A DNA stretch of 38,250 nucleotides. Source: JAMIFV01 sp035906055 (lineage in GTDB: Bacteria > Pseudomonadota > Alphaproteobacteria > Rickettsiales > JABCZZ01). Shown here piece by piece: positions 16,875 to 24,128 of this stretch. The stretch lies in contig JAMIFV010000029.1 of NCBI GenBank assembly GCA_035906055.1, forward strand, positions 1 through 38,250. The letters run 5' to 3'. The stretch's first letter is position 1. Every line of letters begins with the position of its first letter. The translations under genes and the position numbers were made by a program. The notes under the pieces are model-generated. The model made no database searches. It had not been told where the DNA came from and saw nothing but the letters and a program-made list of their open reading frames with translations.

Positions 16875-16881
16875 AACCTCG

Positions 16882-16930
16882 CTTTATACGCGGAGAAGCT
16901 CTTCACGACGGCCCCGCAGCAGCGCGCCCT
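16882..16930 (+). repeat. Multi-hairpin repeat, truncated copy
   Basis: The run CGGAGAAGCTCTTCACGACG followed by GCCCCGCAG (16890-16919) matches the 5' half of the copy at 28.63-28.72 kb. The GGA-capped and G-rich stems are missing, so this is a partial copy between two convergent genes. Confidence 0.55.
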
Positions 16931-17593
16931 TTATAATTTGCTATAGGCCCTCTGCGGGATATAGAAGCGACGCTTGTTGAGCACTATGCCAGCTATCTTT
17001 ACACCGGCGCTTTCCAGCGTGCTGCGCAGCTTCTGCACCACAGGCGCGGGTGTCGCCTCGGCTTCCACCACCATTACCGTGGCATCGGCCTTATTGGCCA
17101 GCGTAATGCCTTCAAAGGACGATTGCAGCGACGGCGAATCGATAACCACCGTATTGAATTCGCTGAACAGGCGCTTCCAGAACTCCTCGCTGCGGATAAC
17201 GCGTTCCGCATAGACGCGATTGCTCTTGTCGCGTGCCCAGCGCGCCACGAACAGGCGCGGCTCCAGCTCGCAGAATGCTAATTCCACCGGCTGGTTGTTG
17301 AGCGCAACGTCGATTATGCCCACACGGTCGCTCATCGCTTTCTCGCCGTACAGCTTGGACACGGAAGGCGACGTATCGAGTATAAGCACCTTGCGACCGG
17401 ATTCACGCGCCAGCAGCGACCCGTAATTGAGCGCAACGGTAGTGCTGCCCTCGCCTGCACGCGCGGCGATGAACGCGATCATCCGCGGGGGCAACGTGTT
17501 GCCCTGCGTAATGGAAAGCCTGAGCGCAAGGCTGCGCAACGCTTCCGCTGTTGCATTCTCGTCTACCTGAATGCGTTTCTTTTTAAAGAACAT
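16931..17593 (-). CDS. CpsD/CapB-like ATPase with non-canonical P-loop
   Basis: The 220-aa protein has the fold of the tyrosine-kinase/ParA-like ATPases linked to polysaccharide export. Its P-loop is AGEGSTTVALN (46-56), where the lysine of GEGKST is replaced by Ser50. Walker A' is VLILDTSPS (69-77) and Walker B is TVVIDSPS (about 147-154). No tyrosine cluster is visible; a single Tyr is near the end in PQRAYSKL. From memory, lysine-less versions occur in polysaccharide chain-length proteins of proteobacteria. There are no wzc, glycosyltransferase or export genes nearby, so it is an orphan. AAGGAG is well placed before the ATG. Confidence 0.75.
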   Translation of the reverse strand: MFFKKKRIQVDENATAEALRSLALRLSITQGNTLPPRMIAFIAARAGEGSTTVALNYGSLLARESGRKVLILDTSPSVSKLYGEKAMSDRVGIIDVALNNQPVELAFCELEPRLFVARWARDKSNRVYAERVIRSEEFWKRLFSEFNTVVIDSPSLQSSFEGITLANKADATVMVVEAEATPAPVVQKLRSTLESAGVKIAGIVLNKRRFYIPQRAYSKL

Positions 17594-17652
17594 GCTTTCA
17601 CTCCTTAAATTTTAGTTCAATGTATTTTGCGTCAAGCGCAGTAGCGAAAGAA

Positions 17653-18615
17653 TTAGCGCTTACGTTCGATTACGAATTGGGCGAGAGCTCGCAGGTCATC
17701 CGCTTTCTTATCGAACACTTCAAGATGCCCCCTGGCCTGATCAGCAAGGATACGCGCCTGTTCGCGTGCGCGGTCGATGCCCAGCACGGAAACCAGCGTG
17801 GCCTTGCCCGCTTGCCTGTCTTTATTAACCGATTTACCCACCTCGTCGCGTGTGCCTTCGGCGTCGAGCAGGTCGTCGGTGATCTGGAACGCCAGCCCCA
17901 TATCATGCGCGTAACCGCGCAGGGCGTTGCGCATAGGGCGCGGCGCTTTACCGAGGATTGCCCCCGCTTCGCAGGACATGGCGAAGAGCTCGCCGGTCTT
18001 GAGGCGCTGAAGGCGGATAATTTCATCAATACTCATCTTTTTGTTTTCAGCTTCAATGTCCATCATCTGGCCGCCCACCATGCCGCGATAGCCGGAAGCG
18101 ACCGAGAGCGTGCGGATCAGTTCGCAGCGCACGGCGGGGTCGGCATGCACGCGGTCGTCCGCCAGCACCTGAAATGCGAAAGTCAGCAGCGCATCACCGG
18201 CGAGGATAGCGGCGGCTTCACCGAACACCACATGGCAGGTGGGCTTGCCGCGACGCAGCGAATCATCGTCCATCGCGGGCAAATCGTCATGAATGAGCGA
18301 ATAGGTATGGATGAATTCGATAGCGGCAGCCGTCAGCAGCGACGCTTCGCGGCTCACGCCGAAAAGCTGGGCGGAAGCCACGGTAAGAAACGGGCGAAGG
18401 CGTTTGCCTCCGGAAAGCGCGGAATAACGCATCGCCTTGATGACCGTATCCTCACCGCCCACATAGGTGGCGGACGTGCGGTTGTCGTTCATGGGCTTGA
18501 GCGCAATCACGTTACTGCCCGTGTCTTCCTCGCCGTCACCGCCGGGCAGCAGCTGGTCTATCTTATGCTGCAGCGCCTCGGAGACGTCCTGCAAGGTTTT
18601 CTGGAGATTCTGCAT
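17653..18615 (-). CDS. ispA: Polyprenyl (farnesyl/geranylgeranyl) diphosphate synthase
   Basis: This enzyme adds isopentenyl diphosphate units to make C15 or C20 prenyl diphosphates, precursors of undecaprenyl phosphate and quinone tails. The first Asp-rich motif is HDDLPAMDDDSLRRG (about 109-123) and the second is QITDDLLD (about 240-247). The substrate block SGGKRLRP is at 68-75. Residues about 25-53 (GGDGEEDTGSNVIALKPMN...) form an unusual Gly/Asp-rich insert before it, making the protein about 20-25 aa longer than E. coli IspA. The gene follows xseB by 17 bases, the standard xseB-ispA pair; the dxs gene that often follows is absent. Chain length is inferred from the operon. Confidence 0.92.
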   Translation of the reverse strand: MQNLQKTLQDVSEALQHKIDQLLPGGDGEEDTGSNVIALKPMNDNRTSATYVGGEDTVIKAMRYSALSGGKRLRPFLTVASAQLFGVSREASLLTAAAIEFIHTYSLIHDDLPAMDDDSLRRGKPTCHVVFGEAAAILAGDALLTFAFQVLADDRVHADPAVRCELIRTLSVASGYRGMVGGQMMDIEAENKKMSIDEIIRLQRLKTGELFAMSCEAGAILGKAPRPMRNALRGYAHDMGLAFQITDDLLDAEGTRDEVGKSVNKDRQAGKATLVSVLGIDRAREQARILADQARGHLEVFDKKADDLRALAQFVIERKR

Positions 18616-18632
18616 AGCGCGCGTATCCTTAT

Positions 18633-18875
18633 TTATGCGTCAAATGGTTGGGTGGAAACCGTTCCGTCTGCTGCCAGCATGATCTTTTCCACCTTCATGC
18701 GCGCGTCGGTCAGTTTCTTCTGGCAATGTTCCTTCAGGGCGGTGCCGCGTTCAAAATCCGCGATGGAAGCTTCAAGCTCCCCCTGCCCTGATTCCAGCTT
18801 GCGGACGATGGTTTCAAGCTCCTTAAGAGCCTGCTCAAAGCTCATCACTGCGATATCGTCTTTATTTTTCTGCAC
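18633..18875 (-). CDS. xseB: Exodeoxyribonuclease VII small subunit
   Basis: XseB is the small subunit of exonuclease VII, which degrades single-stranded DNA from both ends. The 80-aa chain has the family core SFEQALKELETIVRKLESG followed by a coiled-coil-like DFERGTALKEHCQKKLTDA. The start at 18875 is a GTG with GGGGGT about nine bases upstream; an internal ATG at 18845 is a possible alternative that would begin at SFEQALKELE. It precedes ispA on the same strand, a classical arrangement. Confidence 0.92.
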   Translation of the reverse strand: MQKNKDDIAVMSFEQALKELETIVRKLESGQGELEASIADFERGTALKEHCQKKLTDARMKVEKIMLAADGTVSTQPFDA

Positions 18876-18989
18876 ATTTACCCCCTGCCGGACAGGCGGC
18901 GATACTATGCAAAACAGTGCTGCAGGGCAAGAATTTTTCTTTCCTGCCGCTTAAGTAACTTGCTGGCTGCAGCCAGGTGGCAGCAAACC

Positions 18990-19403
18990 TTATCTGTGCA
19001 TACCGGCGCGCTGATAGGCTGCGGCCCTGGCTTCCAATTCTGCCGCTTGCAGCTTTCCATGCAATTCCTCTGCTGTTACCTCAGATGGAGGCGTGAAAGT
19101 GAGTTGCAGCCGCGTGCGTGCCCGCTCCACGGTAAGGTTGTCTGCCAGCACAAGCGGCGCGCCGTCGTTTGGCATTGCCAGCTTTTTATCATCGCAGACA
19201 TCTACAGGGTTCTTCAGCAGCCCCACCTTGCCAAGGGCCTGCGCTGCCCATACCGCGCTCTTCAGGCTTTCACTGCTGGGGGATAAGAATTCAACTTTCA
19301 TTTTATTATTCTCAGTTATCCCCCAATGCTGCTTGATACCGCCATGCGATACAAGTGTGAAGAAAAGCTGTGCAGGGTTATGTGTTTCTTGTGGTGCTGA
19401 CAT
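18990..19403 (-). CDS. Unknown protein, 137 aa
   Basis: I do not recognise the family. The product is soluble, with no signal or membrane span. The C-terminal third is predicted helical (SEVTAEELHGKLQAAELEARAAAYQRAG). The first half (LVSHGGIKQHWGITENNKMKVEFLSPSSESLKSAVWAAQALGK) may be a small alpha/beta domain. It lies 114 bases before the xseB-ispA unit on the same strand. A+T-rich DNA precedes the start. Confidence 0.55.
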   Translation of the reverse strand: MSAPQETHNPAQLFFTLVSHGGIKQHWGITENNKMKVEFLSPSSESLKSAVWAAQALGKVGLLKNPVDVCDDKKLAMPNDGAPLVLADNLTVERARTRLQLTFTPPSEVTAEELHGKLQAAELEARAAAYQRAGMHR

Positions 19404-19544
19404 TATATTGATCCTGTCTGTTTTTATTATTCTTACCCATCTATATTTAAATCAGAAAACGCCAATAGTGTGTTATATTTTGGTTACAATTTTTTGCGCC
19501 GCCCCCCCATTGACGCGGGATAGTTCCCGTTATACCATCACCCT

Positions 19545-19787
19545 ATGGTAATTGCCTACTCACAGTTTCGCAGCGCGCTGGCGTCGCTTGACCATATCCA
19601 GAACATAAAAACGGAGATGGAAAGCCTGCTCTATGCCAGAACGCGCCTGCTTTATAGCGGCATCCCGCTGGGAAACGCCGAATATTTCCATGCAGTTCAA
19701 TGTATTAATGAGATTATTGACGATTTATTCCGCCAGCATTCGGTTGATTGCCTCACCATAATAGAGAGATGGCAGCGGCAGGGGTAA
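19545..19787 (+). CDS. Possible small helical protein, 80 aa
   Basis: I do not recognise the family. The chain is predicted mostly helical (SQFRSALASLDHIQNIKTEMESLLYARTRLL, then HAVQCINEIIDDLFRQHSVD). No strong Shine-Dalgarno sequence precedes the ATG, and the gene stands alone in a gap between minus-strand genes. It could be a small regulatory protein or a spurious reading frame; sensible amino-acid composition favours a real gene. Confidence 0.4.
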   Translation: MVIAYSQFRSALASLDHIQNIKTEMESLLYARTRLLYSGIPLGNAEYFHAVQCINEIIDDLFRQHSVDCLTIIERWQRQG

Positions 19788-19807
19788 GTCATTTCCAGCT
19801 TCTGAGC

Positions 19808-20224
19808 CTAGCTTGCGCCAACTATGGATACGCCCAGTACCAAGGCTGCGGTTCGTAATTCCTGATCCAGTGTTGCAAGCGGCAGATTACGCCTCTGCGC
19901 CAGTTCAAGATACGCCGCATCGTAAGAGGTAAGCCTGAACCGCTCTGCAAGATGCATGGTGAACGTCCATGACTGGGAGGCAGTATCTGTATCAAGCATC
20001 ACCGGCAATGCCTGCATCAACCCCATCAACTGATGACGCTTTGCCTGATCCACCCTTTTACGCCGCTCTGCCATTAACAGCGCATTCTGTATTTCCAGCG
20101 GCCATAAAGAAGGGGCAATTGCCCCGTGTTGCTCAATGTGCCGGAGCACATCCACTGCGGCCTGCGTGCGTTCATCCTCAAAGCACCAGCTAAGCGCTAT
20201 GGAACTATCTACCACCAGACTCAC
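19808..20224 (-). CDS. vapC: VapC-like PIN-domain toxin ribonuclease
   Basis: VapC toxins are Mg2+-dependent ribonucleases that cut tRNA or rRNA and stop growth when freed from antitoxin. The 138-aa chain has the PIN acidic set: Asp6 (VVDSSI), Glu44 (PLEIQNAL), Asp102 (TSYDAAYLELA) and Asp120 (ATLDQEL). The GTG start overlaps the antitoxin stop by four bases (GTGA), so translation is coupled. The target RNA cannot be read from the sequence. Confidence 0.88.
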   Translation of the reverse strand: MSLVVDSSIALSWCFEDERTQAAVDVLRHIEQHGAIAPSLWPLEIQNALLMAERRKRVDQAKRHQLMGLMQALPVMLDTDTASQSWTFTMHLAERFRLTSYDAAYLELAQRRNLPLATLDQELRTAALVLGVSIVGAS

Positions 20225-20463
20225 GGGCGGCCTTCATTAATGAGGTCTTTAATCTTATTTCCACCAAGCGTCACGCCACGGCTTGCCGACAGCAGGCCGT
20301 CGGCAGCCTGCCTTGCTTTGTCACGGTCAAACCCAGGCGCTGCGGGAACAAGGCGCGCCACCGCCCTTCCATGCTTGGTGATGATAATTTCTTCTCCCTG
20401 TTCAACGTCGTTGAGCAGGGCGCTCAATGTATTTTTTGCTTCGAAAGCCCCAATTTCACGCAT
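20221..20463 (-). CDS. vapB: VapB/Phd-like antitoxin
   Basis: This 80-aa protein is a Phd/YefM-fold antitoxin: MREIGAFEAKNTLSALLNDVEQGEEIIITKHGRAVARLVP is the canonical N-terminal DNA-binding part, with the later residues (GFDRDKARQAADGLL...) wrapping the toxin. It neutralises the PIN toxin encoded just downstream and probably represses the operon. AAGGG seven bases before the ATG supports the start. An inverted repeat 15 bases upstream is a candidate operator. Confidence 0.88.
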   Translation of the reverse strand: MREIGAFEAKNTLSALLNDVEQGEEIIITKHGRAVARLVPAAPGFDRDKARQAADGLLSASRGVTLGGNKIKDLINEGRP

Positions 20464-20477
20464 AACAGCCCTTATTA

Positions 20478-20496
20478 ATCTAGATTACAGCTAGAT
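20478..20496 (-). promoter_or_regulatory. Candidate autoregulatory operator of the vapBC-like pair
   Basis: ATCTAG (20478-20483) and CTAGAT (20491-20496) form a perfect 6-bp inverted repeat with a 7-base spacer, just upstream of the antitoxin start. Phd-type antitoxins bind such short palindromes. Binding is inferred. Confidence 0.45.
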
Positions 20497-20831
20497 ATAC
20501 CATAAAGCCCTGAAATATTCAAGTATCAGGTTGCAATAACGTCCGCAATCCGCTAATAACGCGCCTCCTCTGCAATTGTGTGGAGGAAATTCATCAGGCG
20601 GATGCGGGCAGGTTGCTGTGTTGGCAAACTTCCCTCCGGTGCAAAAGCAACCTGCACTTTTCGCTAGGCTAAGCCGGAAGGCTTGGTTTTTGAGAACCGC
20701 AGCGCAGCGTACGTTTAAGTACGTGAGCAGCGGAAGCGCAAAAAACCGGGCATAACGGCCAGCATAGTAGAAAACGCAGATTGTTAAAGCGCAATCATCC
20801 ACCGAGGTTTAACCGGAAAAGGATTATTACA
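20497..20831 (+). other. Leader region upstream of rpsB
   Basis: No gene is visible here. A possible promoter (TTGCAA at 20531-20536, 17 bases, TAATAA at 20554-20559) would give a leader of roughly 260 bases. The GTAC-core repeat occupies about 20664-20767 within that leader. The Shine-Dalgarno AAAAGGA lies shortly before the rpsB ATG. S2 regulates its own operon in E. coli through the leader; whether this leader does so cannot be told. Confidence 0.4.
20664..20767. repeat. GTAC-core snap-back repeat, copy 2
   Basis: The core 20691-20738 is nearly the same as 5023-5071. The central palindrome is CGTAC-6 bases-GTACG here and TGTAC-6 bases-GTACA in copy 1, a paired change that keeps base pairing. 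The outer arms (about 20664-20690 and 20739-20767) are inverted repeats of each other but unrelated to the arms of copy 1. Confidence 0.75.
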
Positions 20832-21797
20832 ATGGCGATTCCCCAATTCTCTATGCGTGAGCTCATCGAAGCTGGCGTTCACTTCGGCCACAAGACCAAG
20901 CGCTGGAACCCCCGCATGGCTCCGTACCTCTTCGGCGTACGCAGCGGCCTGCACATCATCGACCTGCAGCAGACCGTTCCCCTGCTCCACCGCGCGCTGG
21001 TTACCGTGCGTGAAGTGGTAGCCAAGAACGGCCGCGTGCTGTTCGTGGGCACCAAGCGCCAGGCTGCCGACCCCGTTGCGGAAGCGGCAAAGCGCTGCGG
21101 CCAGTACTACATCAACCAGCGCTGGCTGGGCGGCATGCTCACCAACTGGGGCACCATCCAGGCTTCCATCAAGCGCCTGCGCAAACTGGAAGAAGTGCTG
21201 GAAAGCGAAAACACCGGCCTCACCAAGAAGGAAACCCTCACCCTCACCCGCGACCGTGAGAAGCTTGAGAAGTCCCTCGGCGGCATCAAGAACATGGGTG
21301 GCCTGCCCGACCTGATCTTCATCATCGACACCAACAAGGAAGACCTCGCCGTTAAGGAAGCCGCGCGCCTGAACATCCCCGTGATCGGCATCCTCGACAG
21401 CAACTCCTCACCCGACGGCATCACCTACCCGATCCCCGGCAACGACGACGCTACCCGCGCCATCAAGATGTACTGCCAGCTTATCTCTGACGCAGCGCTT
21501 GACGGCCTGCAGGAAAGCCTCTCCAAGTCCGGTGCCGACCTCGGCGCATCCGAAGACGTTCCCTTCGCGCGTGGCAACAAGGCTGGCAAGGAAGACGCCG
21601 CGCTTGAAGCTGCCAAGGCTGAAAAGGAAGAATCTGATACCTCCAAGGGCAAAGGCAAAGGCGCTGCCAGGAAAGAGAAAGCCGCGCCCGTAGTAGTGAA
21701 GAAGGCCGCCAAAGCTAAGGAAGGCGACGAAGCAAAAGCTGAAGAGCCCGCATCCGAAGACGCTTCCGCAGCTGCGAAAAAAGCGAAGAAGAAGTAA
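20832..21797 (+). CDS. rpsB: 30S ribosomal protein S2 with long charged C-terminal tail
   Basis: S2 joins the 30S subunit late in assembly and helps dock S1 and the mRNA. The chain begins MAIPQFSMRELIEAGVHFGHKTKRWNPRM, the family signature, and the start at 20832 has AAAAGGA upstream. The conserved body runs to about residue 240 (VGTKRQAAD, QRWLGGMLTNW, PDLIFIIDTNKEDLAVKEA, GILDSNSSPDGI). Residues about 241-321 are an added tail rich in Lys, Ala and Glu, probably disordered; many alphaproteobacterial S2 proteins have some extension, but about 80 residues is long. tsf follows, with a heptad-repeat element between them. Confidence 0.97.
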   Translation: MAIPQFSMRELIEAGVHFGHKTKRWNPRMAPYLFGVRSGLHIIDLQQTVPLLHRALVTVREVVAKNGRVLFVGTKRQAADPVAEAAKRCGQYYINQRWLGGMLTNWGTIQASIKRLRKLEEVLESENTGLTKKETLTLTRDREKLEKSLGGIKNMGGLPDLIFIIDTNKEDLAVKEAARLNIPVIGILDSNSSPDGITYPIPGNDDATRAIKMYCQLISDAALDGLQESLSKSGADLGASEDVPFARGNKAGKEDAALEAAKAEKEESDTSKGKGKGAARKEKAAPVVVKKAAKAKEGDEAKAEEPASEDASAAAKKAKKK

Positions 21798-21800
21798 TTT

Positions 21801-21857
21801 AGTTTCCAGTTGCCAGTAGCTGGTTGCTGATTTTTCTGGCAACTGGCAACTGGCGAC
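21801..21857 (+). repeat. Heptad-repeat snap-back element 2, between rpsB and tsf
   Basis: The left arm reads AGTTTCC, AGTTGCC, AGTAGCT, GGTTGCT (21801-21828). The right arm on the opposite strand reads AGTCGCC, AGTTGCC, AGTTGCC. The two arms pair around a TTTTT-containing loop. The period is 7 bp as in the elements at 6.9 and 25.4 kb, with a different heptad. Confidence 0.75.
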
Positions 21858-21880
21858 TAGTACCCCATAAGGATTTTAAA

Positions 21881-22810
21881 ATGACCGAAATTACCGCAAA
21901 CACGATCAAAGAACTCCGCGAGATGACCGGCGCAGGCATGATGGACTGCAAAAAGGCGCTCACCGAAAGCAACGGCAACATTCAGGAAGCCGTGGACTGG
22001 CTGCGCAAGAAAGGCCTTTCCACCGCCGCCAAGAAATCCGGCCGCGTAGCGGCTGAAGGTCTTGTGGCTGTTGCAGCAAACGGCACTTCCGGCGCGATGA
22101 TCGAACTCAACTCCGAAACCGACTTCGTAGCCCGCAACGACAAGTTCCAGACGCTGGCGCAGACGCTGGTTTCCCTCGCCCTCACCGAAGGCAAGGACGT
22201 GGAAAAGATGAAAGCCGCGAAGGAACCCAAATCCGGCCTGCCCGTGGCTGAACTCATCAACAACAACATCGGCACCATCGGCGAAAACATGAACCTGCGC
22301 CGCAGCGCGCAGCTCTCCGTGAAGAACGGCGTGGTTGCCACCTACGTGCACAGCGCGGTTGCTCCGGGCCTCGGCAAGATCGGCGTACTCGTAGCGCTGG
22401 AATCCGAAGGCGACAAGGCGGCCCTTGAAGCGCTCGGCAAACAGATCGCCATGCATGTGGCCGCTGCCAAACCCGAGGCGCTCACCGTTGCTGAAGTTGA
22501 CCCCTCCAAGCTCGACCGCGAAAAGGCCGTCCTCAAGGAGCAGGCCATCGCTTCCGGCAAGGCTCCCGACATCGCTGAGAAGATGGTGGAAGGCCGCGTG
22601 CGCAAGTACTACGAAGAAGTGGTGCTGCTCGAACAGATATTCATGCTCGACAACAAGAGCAAGGTATCTGCCGTAGTGGAAGAAACCGCCAAGAAAATCG
22701 GCAAGCCCGTCACGCTCACCGCATTCGCCCACTTCAAGCTGGGTGAAGGCGTTGAAAAAGCGGAAACCGACTTCGCCGCTGAAGTAAAAGCCGCCGCTGG
22801 CGCTGCTTAA
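21881..22810 (+). CDS. tsf: Translation elongation factor Ts
   Basis: EF-Ts exchanges GDP for GTP on EF-Tu. The start at 21881 (MTEITANTIKELREMTGAGMMDCKKAL) has TAAGGA nine bases upstream. The 309-aa product has the N-terminal UBA-like domain, the TDFVARN motif of the core (SETDFVARNDKFQ) and the coiled-coil and C-terminal repeat. It follows rpsB, the universal order, and ends at a strong terminator. Confidence 0.98.
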   Translation: MTEITANTIKELREMTGAGMMDCKKALTESNGNIQEAVDWLRKKGLSTAAKKSGRVAAEGLVAVAANGTSGAMIELNSETDFVARNDKFQTLAQTLVSLALTEGKDVEKMKAAKEPKSGLPVAELINNNIGTIGENMNLRRSAQLSVKNGVVATYVHSAVAPGLGKIGVLVALESEGDKAALEALGKQIAMHVAAAKPEALTVAEVDPSKLDREKAVLKEQAIASGKAPDIAEKMVEGRVRKYYEEVVLLEQIFMLDNKSKVSAVVEETAKKIGKPVTLTAFAHFKLGEGVEKAETDFAAEVKAAAGAA

Positions 22811-22832
22811 GCATTGAATAATATTAAATTTT

Positions 22833-22863
22833 GGCGACACCCTTTAGTGTCGCCATTTTTTTT
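22833..22863 (+). terminator. Intrinsic terminator after tsf
   Basis: GGCGACAC (22833-22840) and GTGTCGCC (22847-22854) pair around a 6-base loop and are followed by A and eight T residues. It separates tsf from the accessory genes downstream. Confidence 0.95.
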
Positions 22864-22929
22864 ACCTTTGTCATCAAACTGACACATTATTTTTGTATAG
22901 TGTTGTATTGATTATGACAAGGAAGCTTT

Positions 22930-23616
22930 ATGGCCGAATTAACCCCTAGTATGAAAATAGAACTTGCTAAAACCCAAGTAGAAACATTTAAGGAAAGCGC
23001 ACTCGAATATCCTATCCAGGCGGAAATAAAAGACGGTTATGCAAAGCTTGCCATACTTCTGGGTCAGGCAGCTGCAAATGACCCTGCCCTGAAGCCATTA
23101 GCCGCCACCGCCGGAGAAATGGCTGAAGTGGATCACCATGACCGCAAATATGACAGGACATTCGATACTCAGCCAGTAAGGGCAAACGCCATCTTAAAAG
23201 CAATCGGCGCTGTCTCTCCCACGCAGCAGGAAGTCGCCTTCGATAAAGCATTTGATACGCGCAGAAAAGAAGACGCGCTTGATGCAGCCGCAGCAGGAAT
23301 TCAGCAAAATTCTAAAATTCCTTCAGATCTGAAAGCCCAGATCGACAATGCATTCAAGGAAACCCGGCACGACAGAGATAAAATGACATTCCTTGAATTA
23401 CATGCAGAGACTACAGCGCCTGAATTCACACGCGTAGAGCAGGCCAAAACCCCGGAAGAATTAAATGCTGTAATAAAAGCAAAGATTGATAATTTAATCG
23501 CCACTGCGCGCGCCATGCCCAAAGACATCAAAGACATTCCCGGGAGTGAAATACAGACACCCGGCCATGGCGGTGCAAAAGGCGCTCCGGCAGAAGAGCA
23601 CCAAAAGGACAGATAA
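22930..23616 (+). CDS. Unknown soluble helical protein, 228 aa
   Basis: I do not recognise the family. The chain is charged, Ala-rich and predicted helical, with no signal peptide or membrane span. Two related stretches (VRANAILKAIGAVSPTQQEVAFDKAF and the later SDLKAQIDNAFKE region) hint at internal similarity. The C-terminal tail is Gly/Pro-rich (PGHGGAKGAPAEEHQKDR). AAGGAAG eight bases before the ATG supports the start, and a strong terminator follows the stop, so it is a single-gene unit. The DNA is more A+T-rich than the flanking rpsB-tsf genes, which suggests later arrival. Confidence 0.7.
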   Translation: MAELTPSMKIELAKTQVETFKESALEYPIQAEIKDGYAKLAILLGQAAANDPALKPLAATAGEMAEVDHHDRKYDRTFDTQPVRANAILKAIGAVSPTQQEVAFDKAFDTRRKEDALDAAAAGIQQNSKIPSDLKAQIDNAFKETRHDRDKMTFLELHAETTAPEFTRVEQAKTPEELNAVIKAKIDNLIATARAMPKDIKDIPGSEIQTPGHGGAKGAPAEEHQKDR

Positions 23617-23634
23617 GGCTTCCCCATACCCCCA

Positions 23635-23668
23635 AAAAAGCCCCGGTATCTACCGGGGCTTTTTTATT
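23635..23668 (+). terminator. Intrinsic terminator
   Basis: AAAAAGCCCCGGTA and TACCGGGGCTTTTTT form a long perfect stem with a 2-base TC loop, followed by ATTTT. The flanking A and T tracts make it usable in both directions. Confidence 0.95.
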
Positions 23669-23844
23669 TTGATCAGCATTCTGCTGATCGTAGCGAAGGA
23701 GCTACTTACTTCAGGCTGGCAGAACGATTAGAATTCACCTGGCGAATTCAGGGAATGACGAATGGCACATGTTTATACAGACAAGAACACAACACGATAT
23801 CTCGCTGCGCTTAACATGACCAATTGATAGGGATATTTAAAAAG

Positions 23845-23874
23845 TTGCAGAAGTGTTACTCCAGTGGTACACTT
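23845..23874 (+). promoter_or_regulatory. Candidate promoter and operator of the RHH-RelE pair
   Basis: TTGCAG (23845-23850) and TACACT (23868-23873) are 17 bases apart, 34 bases before the antitoxin ATG. The perfect inverted repeat AAGTGT (23851-23856) and ACACTT (23869-23874) sits in the spacer and over the -10, a good place for autorepression by the ribbon-helix-helix antitoxin. Confidence 0.5.
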
Positions 23875-23906
23875 AAAACCTTGAGCTTATTGTCGAGGAA
23901 CCAGCC

Positions 23907-24128
23907 ATGCCCACACAGAACCCGCGCCTGAACCTGACTCTGAACGACAACATTATGAAGTCGCTTAATGCGCTTGCTAAAAAATCAAAGCTTTCCGTCT
24001 CTACCGTTGCCAAGGAATTGCTTATGGACGCCCTCGAAATTAATGAGGATGTCTATTTTTCACGTTTGGCAAACAAGCGTGATAATGAAAAAGCACAGTG
24101 GATTTCGCATGATGAGTTCTGGAAGTGA
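23907..24128 (+). CDS. Ribbon-helix-helix antitoxin (RelB-like)
   Basis: The 73-aa product has an N-terminal ribbon-helix-helix pattern (PRLNLTLNDNIMKSLNALAKKSKLSVSTVAKELLMDALE): a short strand, then two helices, as in Arc/MetJ-type DNA-binding antitoxins. The C-terminal segment (YFSRLANKRDNEKAQWISHDEFWK) would wrap the toxin. GAGGAA precedes the ATG. The toxin gene overlaps its stop by four bases (GTGA). It should hold the toxin inactive and repress the shared promoter. Confidence 0.85.
   Translation: MPTQNPRLNLTLNDNIMKSLNALAKKSKLSVSTVAKELLMDALEINEDVYFSRLANKRDNEKAQWISHDEFWK

Noticed and set aside
16931..18875. xseB-ispA-CpsD as a capsule or polysaccharide operon
   Set aside because: Only the CpsD-like gene hints at polysaccharide; no glycosyltransferase, flippase, Wza or Wzc gene is present.
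17620..18954. Long plus-strand open frame of 444 codons opposite ispA and xseB
   Set aside because: Both genes on the minus strand have full family motifs; the long frame is a shadow caused by G+C-rich codon use.
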